Of a stretch of 50,037 bases of DNA, positions 9,989 to 18,974 are shown piece after piece (position 1 is the first letter of the stretch; each line of letters starts with the position of its first letter). The position numbers and the translations under genes are program-made. The notes under the pieces were generated by a model. It was not told the origin of the DNA, searched no databases, and worked only from the letters and a program-made list of their open reading frames with translations. The DNA comes from Saprospiraceae bacterium (GTDB lineage: Bacteria; Bacteroidota; Bacteroidia; Chitinophagales; Saprospiraceae): NCBI GenBank assembly GCA_016787545.1, contig JAEUUS010000224.1, forward strand, positions 1 to 50,037, written 5' to 3'.

Positions 9989-10981
9989 ATGGCAAAAAAA
10001 CGCATCGCCATTAATGGCTTCGGACGAATTGGCCGTCTCACTTTCCGCAATCTGGTAAAAAATCCTAACGTGGAAGTTGTAGCCATCAATGACCTAACAG
10101 ATAATCATACGCTTGCTCATTTGCTTAAATACGACACCATGCATGGGCGTTTTGATGGCACAATCACAGCGGATGATAACAGTATCACCGTAAATGGCAA
10201 CCGAATTGCCGGTCTTGCGGTTAAAAATCCGGCCGAATTGCCCTGGAAAGATATGAATGTAGACGTGGTGTTAGAATGTACAGGGATATTTTTAGACAAA
10301 GAAAAAGCAGGATTACACATTCAGGCAGGCGCCAAGCGTGTGATTCTCTCCGCGCCACCTAAGTCTGATGAAGTTCCCACTTTTGTCATCGGTGCAAATG
10401 CTGACAAGATTACTGATGAAGATTTAATCATTTCCAATGCTTCCTGTACCACGAATTGCCTGGTACCCATGATCTTAACACTGGATCGTGCATTCGGGGT
10501 GGAACAGTTATTTATGAACACTATTCATGCCTATACAGCAGATCAAAATCTGCAGGATGGTCCACACCGCGATTTACGCCGTGCACGCGCTGCTGCTCAA
10601 AATATTGTCCCAACCAGCACCGGGGCTGCAAAGGCTGTAATTATGGTTGCACCTCACCTGAAAGGCAAAATTGAAGCACACTCCCTCCGGGTACCTACCG
10701 CAACAGGCTCCATTACCGATTGTGTTTGCACTTTAAAAAAGGCAGCTTCCATTGAAGAAATTAATGCCGTGTTCAAAGCTGCTTCTGAAGGTGCATTGAA
10801 GGGCATTCTGGAATACAACACCGAAGAAATTGTATCCAGCGATATCATTGGCAACACGCACTCCGTCATTTTTGATGCTCCTCTTACCCAGGTAAATGGA
10901 AATACTTGCCGCATAGTTGGCTGGTATGATAATGAAGCGGGTTATTCTGCAAGGCTGGCCCAACTCTGTGCGAGTGTATAA
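9989..10981 (+). CDS. gapA: Glyceraldehyde-3-phosphate dehydrogenase, type I
   Basis: The 330-residue product is a full-length GAPDH (EC 1.2.1.12), which converts glyceraldehyde 3-phosphate, NAD and phosphate to 1,3-bisphosphoglycerate in the cytoplasm. The Rossmann fold opens INGFGRIGRLTFRN. The catalytic cysteine sits in SNASCTTNCL (about residue 152) and the His partner in MNTIHAYTADQ. The C-terminus ends in the usual WYDNEAGYS. An aspartate after the second beta strand (VVAINDLTD) suggests NAD preference. It forms an operon with pgk, 35 bp downstream, coupling the two consecutive glycolytic steps. Confidence 0.97.
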   Translation: MAKKRIAINGFGRIGRLTFRNLVKNPNVEVVAINDLTDNHTLAHLLKYDTMHGRFDGTITADDNSITVNGNRIAGLAVKNPAELPWKDMNVDVVLECTGIFLDKEKAGLHIQAGAKRVILSAPPKSDEVPTFVIGANADKITDEDLIISNASCTTNCLVPMILTLDRAFGVEQLFMNTIHAYTADQNLQDGPHRDLRRARAAAQNIVPTSTGAAKAVIMVAPHLKGKIEAHSLRVPTATGSITDCVCTLKKAASIEEINAVFKAASEGALKGILEYNTEEIVSSDIIGNTHSVIFDAPLTQVNGNTCRIVGWYDNEAGYSARLAQLCASV

Positions 10982-11016
10982 GGATTACATACATTTGCCT
11001 TTCAATTGTACCTATC

Positions 11017-12219
11017 ATGAAACTCAATTTTAAGGATAAAAAGGCCCTGATCCGCGTTGATTTCAATGTTCCGCTGGATAAAGCCTATAAAATCACTGAC
11101 GATACCAGAATTCGGGAGGCTATTCCAACCATTCGACACATTTTGGATCAAGGCGGTTCTGCTATATTGATGTCGCATTTGGGACGCCCGTTGGAAAAAC
11201 GGAATGCAGATGGGAGCATCAATACAGAAAAATTCACCCTCAATCATTTGGTTAAACACCTTCGCAAAAAACTGAAGGCGAAAGTTCATTTTGCCAATGA
11301 TTGTATTGGGAAACAAGCCATTAAAAAAGCGACTGGATTAAAACCGGGAGAGGTGCTTTTACTGGAAAACACCCGTTTTTATCCTGAGGAAGAAGGTGGA
11401 GACGCAGCCTTTGCCAAAAAACTGGCCGTTTTGGGAGACATCTACGTGAATGATGCTTTTGGCACAGCCCACCGTGCCCATGCCAGCACCACCATTGTGG
11501 CCCAATATTTTGACAAGCAGCATAAAACCTTTGGCTTTTTGATGGAACGTGAAATAGAGAACGCTTCACGAGCCATGAAAAACCCGGCTAAACCTGTTAC
11601 CTGTGTTACAGGAGGTTCCAAAGTCAGCGACAAAATCCTGCTCCTGGAAAAGTTTTTGGATTATGCCGATAATATCCTGATAGGCGGCGCCATGGCATAT
11701 ACTTTCTTCCTGGCCAAAAAAGGCGCAGTAGGTAATTCCCTAGTGGAAGCCGACAAGCTGAAAATCGCTAAAGAGTTTCTGAAAAAGGCGAAAGCTGCCG
11801 GCGTAAAAGTAATATTACCGAAGGACTCGGTATGTGGCGACAAATTTGCTGCAGACGCTGCCGTACAAGTTTGTGCAAGCAATCAAATTCCCGACGGTTG
11901 GATGGGACTTGACATTGGCCCGGCCGCTGCGAGGTCTTTTGCTTCAGTGATCCGCAAAAGTCAAACGATCATCTGGAACGGGCCCATGGGTGTGTTTGAA
12001 ATGCCTTCCTTCGCAAACGGCACCAAAGTAGTGGCCAAAGCTTGTGCGGCTGCTACAAAAAAAGGAGCGTTTACCATGGTAGGTGGAGGAGATTCCGTAG
12101 CAGCAGTTAACCAATTAAAACTGGCTAAAAAGGTCAGCTTCGTGAGCACCGGTGGTGGCGCAATGCTTGAATTTTTAGAAGGCAAAGAATTGCCGGGAAT
12201 TAAGGCTATTCAAGGGTGA
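11017..12219 (+). CDS. pgk: Phosphoglycerate kinase
   Basis: The 400-residue product is full length for phosphoglycerate kinase (EC 2.7.2.3), which forms ATP and 3-phosphoglycerate from 1,3-bisphosphoglycerate. Visible signatures are RVDFNVPLD near the N-terminus, SHLGRP, ENTRFYPEEE, NDAFGTAHRAHAST and the C-terminal nucleotide site GGGDSVAAV followed by STGGGAMLEFLEGKELPG. It follows gapA by 35 bp. The last base of its TGA stop is already part of the 44-bp perfect hairpin at 12219-12309, so transcription should stop immediately after the gene. Confidence 0.97.
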   Translation: MKLNFKDKKALIRVDFNVPLDKAYKITDDTRIREAIPTIRHILDQGGSAILMSHLGRPLEKRNADGSINTEKFTLNHLVKHLRKKLKAKVHFANDCIGKQAIKKATGLKPGEVLLLENTRFYPEEEGGDAAFAKKLAVLGDIYVNDAFGTAHRAHASTTIVAQYFDKQHKTFGFLMEREIENASRAMKNPAKPVTCVTGGSKVSDKILLLEKFLDYADNILIGGAMAYTFFLAKKGAVGNSLVEADKLKIAKEFLKKAKAAGVKVILPKDSVCGDKFAADAAVQVCASNQIPDGWMGLDIGPAAARSFASVIRKSQTIIWNGPMGVFEMPSFANGTKVVAKACAAATKKGAFTMVGGGDSVAAVNQLKLAKKVSFVSTGGGAMLEFLEGKELPGIKAIQG

Positions 12220-12309
12220 TTTTAATGGAGAGGGGGTAGCTTAACCTACTGAGAGTCTCACTCGAAGTGAGACTCTCAGTAGGTTAAGCTACCCCCTCTC
12301 CATTAAAAT
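12219..12309. terminator. 44-bp perfect hairpin between convergent pgk and cotH genes
   Basis: Bases 12219-12262 are perfectly complementary to 12266-12309, with a 3-nt loop (CGA). The stem includes the last base of the pgk stop codon and ends 11 bp before the stop codon of the opposing CotH gene. The outer stem is AATTTTA-type and gives a T-run on both exits, so it can act as a bidirectional terminator. It is far longer than the usual 8-15 bp terminator stem. Confidence 0.75.
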
Positions 12310-12319
12310 GACAAGCGTA

Positions 12320-13900
12320 TTAATCCAACTTGAAATACTCAAAAGAAGCCCGCTCTGGCAAGGTAGCAGCGCCTTCCTCTCCTTCAGCAGCTACATACCA
12401 ATGCTTGATTAGCGAGCTATCCAGCATTGTTGTATAAATACCATCTCCTGCAGCCTGATCCCCATTGGTCCCATCATCTACCATTGGCGCCCGCATAAAA
12501 GCATTTTGTTGCTTCGAACGATAAAACAACCAAACCCCTTTGGTTGCATTCGTCAACTTGGCTGTTACCTTCACCTTTTGATCCTCTTTTTTGGCTAAAG
12601 GCTCTGCAATGGTCGGTTGCGGTTTATTCATCAATGGATGTTTGGCCAGAAATTCAGAACGCTTAGTCATCAGTTGTTTCAAGCCAATGACGTTATCCGG
12701 TCCGCTTTTCATAGACTTATCCATGGAATTTTGAAAATCGGCATACGTGTACAGTTTCAAGGAGTCTTGTTTGACCCATGGGTCAATTTCTTTGATCATT
12801 GATTGAGCGCGCGTCATCAACTGACCAGTTGCCAAATGCTCATTCACGATCGTTTTCAGGTGGGCGAGATAAATTTTCCGATACAATGAATTTTTCAAAA
12901 GTTTCGAAATGAGCGGGCGACGCAAATTTTCAAATTCCGCTAATGGAGAATATTGGATTAACTGATCATCCGTCATTTCCTGAAAGCTGAAATCGCGGCG
13001 CCAACCACCAAACGACATATTCAGGTCCCAAATAATGGGGTGTGCCACATTGGAAGAATCAAACCAGAGGTAATAATTATGCGACAGTGAACCGTTATAA
13101 CTATCCAGATTCACCAATGCATTGTTCAAGGCCAGCATCCACAAGGCCTGATCCACATCCAGTACCGTTTCAATCTGGTCGGGCGTTTTATTGAGTACTT
13201 TGATCAGGTTAATCAACAATTTCCAGGCTACCGGATTTTCCACTTCGTAAAAAGCATCGTAGCAACCTGCATTATCATTCAAATAAGTAAGGGATGCATT
13301 CTCACCTTTGGGACAACCAGTTTGGCTTCTGACCTTTTTCCAGTTATCAGGGTCACATTTTACAATTTGTCCACCTTCAATGCCAAAGTGTTTTTTAATG
13401 AATGCATTATCCACAGATTCTGAATTAACGTATACTCCCCAATATTTACCATTCAGGTACACCTTGGCAAAATTGCATTGCGGTGCTGGCATGTATTTCC
13501 GGATCACTTCATACGAAAGTGGATCTCGTAAAAAACTCGGATCCAGAAATGCATTGGAGAGCTTAATGGTATTTTGTCCATTCTTCAGGGTTTGCCCCTT
13601 TTTCTTAAAGTCCAGTTTTATGTTCATCGGCAACTTTTTAAGCGTTTCATTTCTGGTACGGAAATAAGAACTATTGCCTTTATAACGAACGCCAACGCTG
13701 TCAAACCGTTGACCATTTACCCAGGCGGTAGCCAGCAATCTGGCATCCGGGTTTACTTTTTTCAAAGAATCAAGTTTTACATCCCAGTTTTTCTGGGCGA
13801 ATTCAATCCGGACTTCCTGAATTCCATTGCCATAAAAGTCCTGAGAATATGCCTGGAACCCGGACAAACAAAAAAGGGTAAGAAGGAGGGTGTGTCTCAT
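12320..13900 (-). CDS. Secreted CotH-family protein, copy 1
   Basis: The 526-residue product has a signal peptide (MRHTLLLTLFCLSGFQAYSQ) and then a CotH-type domain. The recognisable stretches are a VRYKGNSSYF segment, LRDPLSYEVIRKYMPAPQ, YWGVYVNSESVDN, ALNNALVNLDSYNGS and the probable metal-binding motif IIWDLNMSFGGW. CotH of Bacillus spores is an atypical protein kinase; secreted CotH proteins in Bacteroidota are often predicted kinases or adhesion proteins of unknown target. The last 100 residues form a beta-rich domain with VWLFYRSK and GDGIYTTML. The gene upstream (14014-15639) encodes a diverged paralogue, separated by 113 bp that contains a terminator-like hairpin. Confidence 0.85.
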   Translation of the reverse strand: MRHTLLLTLFCLSGFQAYSQDFYGNGIQEVRIEFAQKNWDVKLDSLKKVNPDARLLATAWVNGQRFDSVGVRYKGNSSYFRTRNETLKKLPMNIKLDFKKKGQTLKNGQNTIKLSNAFLDPSFLRDPLSYEVIRKYMPAPQCNFAKVYLNGKYWGVYVNSESVDNAFIKKHFGIEGGQIVKCDPDNWKKVRSQTGCPKGENASLTYLNDNAGCYDAFYEVENPVAWKLLINLIKVLNKTPDQIETVLDVDQALWMLALNNALVNLDSYNGSLSHNYYLWFDSSNVAHPIIWDLNMSFGGWRRDFSFQEMTDDQLIQYSPLAEFENLRRPLISKLLKNSLYRKIYLAHLKTIVNEHLATGQLMTRAQSMIKEIDPWVKQDSLKLYTYADFQNSMDKSMKSGPDNVIGLKQLMTKRSEFLAKHPLMNKPQPTIAEPLAKKEDQKVKVTAKLTNATKGVWLFYRSKQQNAFMRAPMVDDGTNGDQAAGDGIYTTMLDSSLIKHWYVAAEGEEGAATLPERASFEYFKLD

Positions 13901-13955
13901 AGTTGAAGAACGAAATGGATCTGGTTTTCTGATAGGAATGGATGGTAATGAAATG

Positions 13956-14001
13956 AAAATGCTGATCCGCGGCTCTATAAAGGGTTGCGAATCAGCATTT
14001 T
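13956..14001 (-). terminator. Terminator after CotH copy 2
   Basis: AAAATGCTGATCCGC (13956-13970) pairs with GCGAATCAGCATTTT (13987-14001), a 15-bp stem with one mismatch and a 16-nt loop, just beyond the stop of the minus-strand gene at 14014. The following T-run on the minus strand is modest. Confidence 0.6.
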
Positions 14002-14013
14002 AGATGTTTTAAA

Positions 14014-15639
14014 TTATTTATTCAGATCACTCAATTTGATCTTGTAAGGCTGTTTGGAATAATTAGCCGGTATAAAATCCGCGGCTCCAACATTTTCTGC
14101 AAGCAGGTAATAATCTAACACTGCTTCCGGTGATTTTGCTTCAATTTGAACGCCAAAGGCCTTCACGCCAGCCGTTAAACCTGGAGTGTTTTCTTCAGAC
14201 ATGATCATCATCGTATATGGTTCCTGGTCGGAGAACCGATAATAAATGTACATCCGAAGCGGATATTTGTCAGCACGGGCGCTGACATGGAAAGCGCTCA
14301 GTTTTTGATTTTCAAATTTACCCCTGCCTTTCACGTTAATTTCTGAAATAGAAGGAGGAAGTTTGGTTAACTCAGGATGAGATTTGAGGAAGCGGCTACG
14401 TTTGCTCATCAATTCTGTCAACCCTGGAATTTTGCTTTTTTTACCAACCGTTTCGTTCAAACTGCGCTGGAAATCATCGTAGCTGTACGTTTTGTATTTG
14501 TCATCGTTAAATGGAACCACAATCATACCCCGTAATTCCTGAGCGCGTTTTTCATAGGCTCCGTTCAGGAAATTTTCTTCATTTATCTGGCGAATATGGG
14601 CCATATAAATTTTACGGTTCAGAGGATCTTTCAACAACTGACTTGCCAGCGGTTTGTACGGATTGTCAGCATGAAGCATGGGATCCAGATTTTGCAACTG
14701 ACGAAGATTAAGATCGCTGCCTGAGCCGGTATTTTTGTAACTTCCAAATGCCAGATTCAAATCCCAGTGTACTGGCTGAAAGCGATTGTTACCGTCTCTG
14801 TACAGGTAGTAATTTACGCTGTAGTTCCCTGAATAGCTGTTCAGGTTTACCATGACATTATTGAGCGCCAGCATCCAAAGAACCCGGTCTACATCTAATA
14901 CCTGGCCTACATTTCCTGGCTCTTGCGCCAATTTACGGGTCAGTTCCTGGAGTTCCGTCCATCCGCCTTTGGAATCCATTTCAAAGTTGCCTTTGTAACA
15001 ATCCAAATTATCTTCGTATTCAAGAGATCCAAAAATGTTTTGCTTGCAGGTAGCCGGAAGATTATCTGGTTTATTATCTACACCCGCCTTGAACGCAGCG
15101 CCTTTGGCATTTCCATAATTGGACTCAAAGAAAGTTTTGTCAACGCTTTCCACATTCACAAAAACACCTATATATTCCTCATTGATGAAGAGCTTGGTGT
15201 AAGCAGCCTGAGAGGCTGGCATGTATTTACCGGCTATTTCGTGGAAAAGCATCTCACGTGCCATACTTGGGTCGCGAACCGCAGCAGACAGTTTAACAGA
15301 AGTGTACCCCTGGTGATTTTGACCAGAATTATCACCATTCAATTTAATGCTCATAGGGTTCCTTTTCAACCCTTTAGCATAGGATTTATCGCCACGAAAT
15401 CTAACTTTAGCACCTTCGTACCGCATCCCATCTATCACTACAGTAGCCGGCAATCCGTCAATTCCGTAGATACGCATGGAGTCAAGTACATTCACCCAAT
15501 CTGAGGTTGGGAGCGTCAGTCGTATTTCACCGACAGTTTTTTTGTCAAACAGTGGTCTGGCGCTTGGGCCAGCCACCGATAATTGCGCCAATGCTGTGAT
15601 CGGAAGCAGGGCAATCAGGATAAAGAAGTATTTTTTCAT
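14014..15639 (-). CDS. Secreted CotH-family protein, copy 2
   Basis: The 541-residue product starts at the ATG at 15637-15639, which begins a clear signal peptide (MKKYFFILIALLPITALAQ); 43 extra upstream codons are open but do not look like protein. It matches copy 1 along its length: VRFRGDKSYAKG, ARDPSMAREMLFHEIAGKYM, YIGVFVNVESVD, ALNNVMVNLNSYSGN and the metal-site-like VHWDLNLAFGSY. The C-terminal 100 residues again form a beta-rich domain (MYIYYRFSDQEPY, VLDYYLLAENVGA). Identity to copy 1 is clear but moderate, so the duplication is old. The predicted location is periplasm, cell surface or medium. Kinase activity is possible by family but untested here. Confidence 0.85.
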   Translation of the reverse strand: MKKYFFILIALLPITALAQLSVAGPSARPLFDKKTVGEIRLTLPTSDWVNVLDSMRIYGIDGLPATVVIDGMRYEGAKVRFRGDKSYAKGLKRNPMSIKLNGDNSGQNHQGYTSVKLSAAVRDPSMAREMLFHEIAGKYMPASQAAYTKLFINEEYIGVFVNVESVDKTFFESNYGNAKGAAFKAGVDNKPDNLPATCKQNIFGSLEYEDNLDCYKGNFEMDSKGGWTELQELTRKLAQEPGNVGQVLDVDRVLWMLALNNVMVNLNSYSGNYSVNYYLYRDGNNRFQPVHWDLNLAFGSYKNTGSGSDLNLRQLQNLDPMLHADNPYKPLASQLLKDPLNRKIYMAHIRQINEENFLNGAYEKRAQELRGMIVVPFNDDKYKTYSYDDFQRSLNETVGKKSKIPGLTELMSKRSRFLKSHPELTKLPPSISEINVKGRGKFENQKLSAFHVSARADKYPLRMYIYYRFSDQEPYTMMIMSEENTPGLTAGVKAFGVQIEAKSPEAVLDYYLLAENVGAADFIPANYSKQPYKIKLSDLNK

Positions 15640-15816
15640 GTTCGGGCTTTGAAACATTAGTAACAGATGAGAAAACCGGGGCAATGATACGCAGATTGAT
15701 CGAAAATGGTCAAAGTGAAACATTAGAGAAATATAAGGTCTGGCATCTTTCCTTAAATTCCAGGGCATTTTGGCTTTTTGATACCCGGAAATGTAAACGA
15801 ATTAGGATCATCCAAC

Positions 15817-15824
15817 TACCTTTG
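15817..15824 (+). promoter_or_regulatory. -7 promoter element TACCTTTG for lpdA
   Basis: TACCTTTG followed by CAGCCG matches TAnnTTTG exactly and lies 49 bp before the lpdA start. No strong -33 TTTG is seen. Confidence 0.45.
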
Positions 15825-15873
15825 CAGCCGTCGAAAACTCCATTCCGGCCCAAACCATTATTTCCAAGCAACT

Positions 15874-17271
15874 ATGAATTTTGATCTGATTGTTATCGGT
15901 AGCGGCCCAGGCGGGTATGTAGCTGCCATCCGTGCATCACAACTAGGCATGAACGTTGCCGTAATTGAACGTGAAAACCTTGGAGGTATTTGCCTCAATT
16001 GGGGTTGCATCCCTACCAAAGCACTCCTGAAGAGCGCTCAGGTTTTTGACTACCTTAATCATGCTGAAGACTATGGCATCAAGGTTGGTAAGCCACTTGC
16101 AGACTTCGATGCCATGATCAAACGTAGTCGGGGTGTTGCCGATGGCATGAGCAAAGGTGTTCAGTTTCTCATGAAAAAGAACAAAATCAATGTCATCATG
16201 GGCAACGCCAAACTGGTGAAAGGTCCAAAAGTGGCGGTTACAGATGCTGAAGGGAAACTGACCGAATACAGCGCCAAAAGCATTATTATTGCTACCGGGG
16301 GACGGGCAAAAGAGCTTCCGAATCTTAAAATAGACGGTAAAAAGATCATTGATTACCGCAAGGCCATGAGTCTGGAATCCCAACCCAAACGGATGGTCGT
16401 GGTAGGCGCCGGAGCCATCGGTGTGGAATTTGGATACTTTTACCACAGTATCGGTACAGAAGTCAGCATTGTAGAGTTTATGGAGCAGGGATTGGTGCCA
16501 CGTGAGGATCAGGATGTGTCGAAAGAGTTGACCAAAATCTACAATCGTAAAGGCCTGAAGGTATATGGTGGCTGGGCAGTAGAACATGTTGATACCAGTG
16601 GTAAGGAGATCAAGGTCAACATGAAAAACCGTAAAGATGGCAAAACAGAAACCATCCTTTGCGATGTAGTGCTCAGCGCAGCTGGCGTTACACCGAATAC
16701 TGAGAACATTGGACTGGAAGATCTTGGTATCGAAACAGATCGCGGCTATATCAAGGTAAACGAATATTGCCAAACCAATGTTCCAGGTATTTATGCCATT
16801 GGTGATGTTTTAGCTACCCAGGCTTTGGCGCATGTAGCCAGTGCAGAAGGCATTACCTGTGTAGAAAGTATCGCTGGTCATCATCCGGAACCCATCGATT
16901 ACAATAACATTCCTGGTTGTACTTATTGCATTCCTGAAATTGCTTCAGTTGGATATACAGAGCAAGGTGCAAAGGATGCTGGTTATGAAGTGCTGATTGG
17001 AAAATTCCCATTTACAGCAAGTGGCAAAGCAAAGGCTTCGGGACATTCGGAAGGGTTTGTCAAACTTGTTTTTGACAAAAAGTATGGTGAACTTCTTGGC
17101 GCTCACATGATTGGCGCAAATGTCACCGAAATGATCGCCGAGATTGTGGTAGCCCGCAAACTGGAAACTACCGGACATGAAATGATTAAAGCGGTTCACC
17201 CCCACCCTACAATGAGTGAGGCAGTAATGGAGGCCGCCGCAGCTGCGTATGGCGAGGTTATACACCTGTAA
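15874..17271 (+). CDS. lpdA: Dihydrolipoyl dehydrogenase
   Basis: The 465-residue product is a full-length E3 flavoprotein (EC 1.8.1.4), which reoxidises dihydrolipoamide in the 2-oxoacid dehydrogenase and glycine cleavage complexes. The FAD-binding site is IGSGPGGYVAAIRASQ. The redox disulfide lies in GGICLNWGCIPTKALL (Cys-x4-Cys). The NAD site is VVGAGAIGVEFGY, and the second FAD contact is YAIGDV. The catalytic His-Glu pair is in HPHPTMSEAV. The start was set at MNFDLIVIGS; 32 upstream codons are open but unlike the family. The gene stands alone here; no E1 or E2 genes lie nearby. Confidence 0.96.
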   Translation: MNFDLIVIGSGPGGYVAAIRASQLGMNVAVIERENLGGICLNWGCIPTKALLKSAQVFDYLNHAEDYGIKVGKPLADFDAMIKRSRGVADGMSKGVQFLMKKNKINVIMGNAKLVKGPKVAVTDAEGKLTEYSAKSIIIATGGRAKELPNLKIDGKKIIDYRKAMSLESQPKRMVVVGAGAIGVEFGYFYHSIGTEVSIVEFMEQGLVPREDQDVSKELTKIYNRKGLKVYGGWAVEHVDTSGKEIKVNMKNRKDGKTETILCDVVLSAAGVTPNTENIGLEDLGIETDRGYIKVNEYCQTNVPGIYAIGDVLATQALAHVASAEGITCVESIAGHHPEPIDYNNIPGCTYCIPEIASVGYTEQGAKDAGYEVLIGKFPFTASGKAKASGHSEGFVKLVFDKKYGELLGAHMIGANVTEMIAEIVVARKLETTGHEMIKAVHPHPTMSEAVMEAAAAAYGEVIHL

Positions 17272-17286
17272 TACGCCCAACAAGCG

Positions 17287-18384
17287 CTAAATCATTTTCA
17301 GCATCAGCGTAACGGAATAGCAATTCGGTTCATCCCGAATGATGATTTCATAGTTTTCCGGGTATAAAATTTGAAGTCGCTGCCGAACATTGGCTAGGCC
17401 TATTCCACCGCTGCGTGGGTGGCTTGGGCGTGGCATTTGCTCAACCTTGCTATTTTCAATATTGAATTCAAGATCTTCACCCTGAACCGACAACTTAATG
17501 TGTACATATCCTCCGGATGTAGCGTGGTTCAATCCGTGTTTGAAACTGTTTTCTACAAAGGGTACAAACAATAATGGCGCTACCATTTGTTCACTTACAT
17601 GACCTTCTACCTCAAAACTGATATCCGCATCTTTGGGCTGCCGAAGTCGTTCAAGATCCAGATAATTGTACAGGTATTGGATTTCCTTGGAAAGATGCAC
17701 GCGGCGTTCATTACATTCGTACAACATGTAGCGCATTATTTCAGCCAGCTTTAAAACAATTTCAGGCGCCTTATCTGATTTTTTGAGCGTCAAAGCATAC
17801 AGGTTGTTCAGGGTATTGAAAAGGAAGTGTGGGTTGATCTGACTTTTTAAAAAACGCAGTTCTGATTGCATGGTTTGTGTCAACAAAACCTGCTTTTCAT
17901 TCTGATAACGCCACCAATCCATAATCACACGAAGCACGGTTGCCAAAAGTGTTACAAAAACATTTCCCAAATAAATCACTTCCTGCTGATCAACCAGCGT
18001 AGCCTGATTCTCAGGATCATTACCATAAATGAGAAAAAGCGCTAACACTTCAATAGGCGTTACAATAGCACAAGATGCCAATACCAGTCCGAAATAGATG
18101 AAAGCATGTTTGGCCAGGTAATTCGGGATGAGGTACAACAGGTTGAAATACACCAGGACCGCAAAAAATATGACCTGAATGGTTTCATTATAAAAGGTAG
18201 TTGCCGGTAAAATACCCTGTCTAAGACTTGTTCCCACCATGGTGCCATACATGGTAAGCCAGAAAATGGTATGGTAGACCAATCTTCTGTTCAGGAATGA
18301 ATAAATCTGATCCAGTACACTTCTCGTTTTCACATCATTTCTTTTTGTAGTTGCTTCACTTCCGACAAAAAAACTGCAACTCAA
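17287..18384 (-). CDS. LytS/YehU-type sensor histidine kinase
   Basis: The 365-residue product has about four membrane helices in residues 34-160 (for example FYNETIQVIFFAVLVYFNLL), followed by a His_kinase (PF06580) domain. The phospho-acceptor motif is SQINPHFLFNTLNNLY (about 182-197), the N-box FVENSFKHGL, and the G-box GGIGLANVRQRLQILYP. Such kinases usually phosphorylate LytTR-type response regulators, but no regulator gene lies next to it, so its partner is elsewhere. There is no obvious extracytoplasmic sensor domain; the membrane helices themselves probably sense. The start is uncertain: a GTG at codon 18 is an alternative. It is divergent from the PTPS gene and converges on lpdA with 15 bp between stops. 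Confidence 0.87.
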   Translation of the reverse strand: MSCSFFVGSEATTKRNDVKTRSVLDQIYSFLNRRLVYHTIFWLTMYGTMVGTSLRQGILPATTFYNETIQVIFFAVLVYFNLLYLIPNYLAKHAFIYFGLVLASCAIVTPIEVLALFLIYGNDPENQATLVDQQEVIYLGNVFVTLLATVLRVIMDWWRYQNEKQVLLTQTMQSELRFLKSQINPHFLFNTLNNLYALTLKKSDKAPEIVLKLAEIMRYMLYECNERRVHLSKEIQYLYNYLDLERLRQPKDADISFEVEGHVSEQMVAPLLFVPFVENSFKHGLNHATSGGYVHIKLSVQGEDLEFNIENSKVEQMPRPSHPRSGGIGLANVRQRLQILYPENYEIIIRDEPNCYSVTLMLKMI

Positions 18385-18476
18385 TGAAGCATTGTTTGTT
18401 TTTAGATCAACGTAAAAGACTGAGGGATAAAACTACACAGCGAACAGCATTTCCGGCTCCGGAAAAAATAAACACC

Positions 18477-18484
18477 TAATTTTG
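18477..18484 (+). promoter_or_regulatory. -7 promoter element TAATTTTG for the PTPS-folE operon
   Basis: TAATTTTG followed by CAGCGC matches TAnnTTTG exactly, 52 bp before the PTPS start codon. The -33 region is not a good TTTG. Confidence 0.5.
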
Positions 18485-18536
18485 CAGCGCGGGAATGGCA
18501 ATCCCTGATCAAAATGATCTAATGCTCTAAAAAAGA

Positions 18537-18953
18537 ATGGTTTATATTACAAGAATTGAAAAATTCAATGCAGCTCATAAACTTTGGGTTGACGACTGGA
18601 CAGAAGAACAAAACCAGGAGGTTTTTGGCAAATGTTCCAACAAGAATTGGCACGGACACAATTACCATCTACACGTAACCATTAAAGGTACTCCTGATCC
18701 GGTTACCGGTTTTGTCATGGATGTAAAAAAACTGAGTATCATCATTCGGGAGCAAGTCGTGAATCACTTGGATCACAGCAATTTGAACCTCGATGTGCCA
18801 TTTATCCCTAAAGGATTGCAGCCAACTACCGAAAATTTAATCATCCTCATTTGGCAACAACTTCAAACCGCACTTAAAGGGTATCCTTGCCAATTACACG
18901 GCCTGAAATTATGGGAAACTGACACCATTTACGCTGAGTATTACGGAGAATAA
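18537..18953 (+). CDS. 6-pyruvoyl-tetrahydropterin synthase family protein (PTPS-II-like active site)
   Basis: The 138-residue product carries the zinc histidines of the PTPS/QueD fold (FNAAHKL and HGHNYHLHV) and the conserved LDHSNLN and PTTENL stretches. The catalytic cysteine sits in GKCSNKNWHGHNY, that is Cys-x5-HGHNY. This is the spacing of true PTPS enzymes, which make 6-pyruvoyl-tetrahydropterin on the way to tetrahydrobiopterin. QueD, in queuosine synthesis, has Cys-x3-HGH. Its direct partner is folE, 21 bp downstream, which makes the substrate dihydroneopterin triphosphate. I therefore favour a biopterin-type role over queuosine, but family members are often mixed in annotation, and QueC/QueE are not present in the window to decide it. 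Confidence 0.85.
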   Translation: MVYITRIEKFNAAHKLWVDDWTEEQNQEVFGKCSNKNWHGHNYHLHVTIKGTPDPVTGFVMDVKKLSIIIREQVVNHLDHSNLNLDVPFIPKGLQPTTENLIILIWQQLQTALKGYPCQLHGLKLWETDTIYAEYYGE

Positions 18954-18974
18954 CCCTTCAACCTGGTCATAACT

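Noticed and set aside
15943-16773. Long antisense frame of 276 codons inside lpdA
   Set aside because: It is a shadow of the strongly conserved lpdA gene on the plus strand; its translation is rich in Phe, His and Cys and has no domain-like pattern.
17287-18384. A two-component pair with a LytTR regulator
   Set aside because: Only the kinase is present; both neighbours are metabolic genes.
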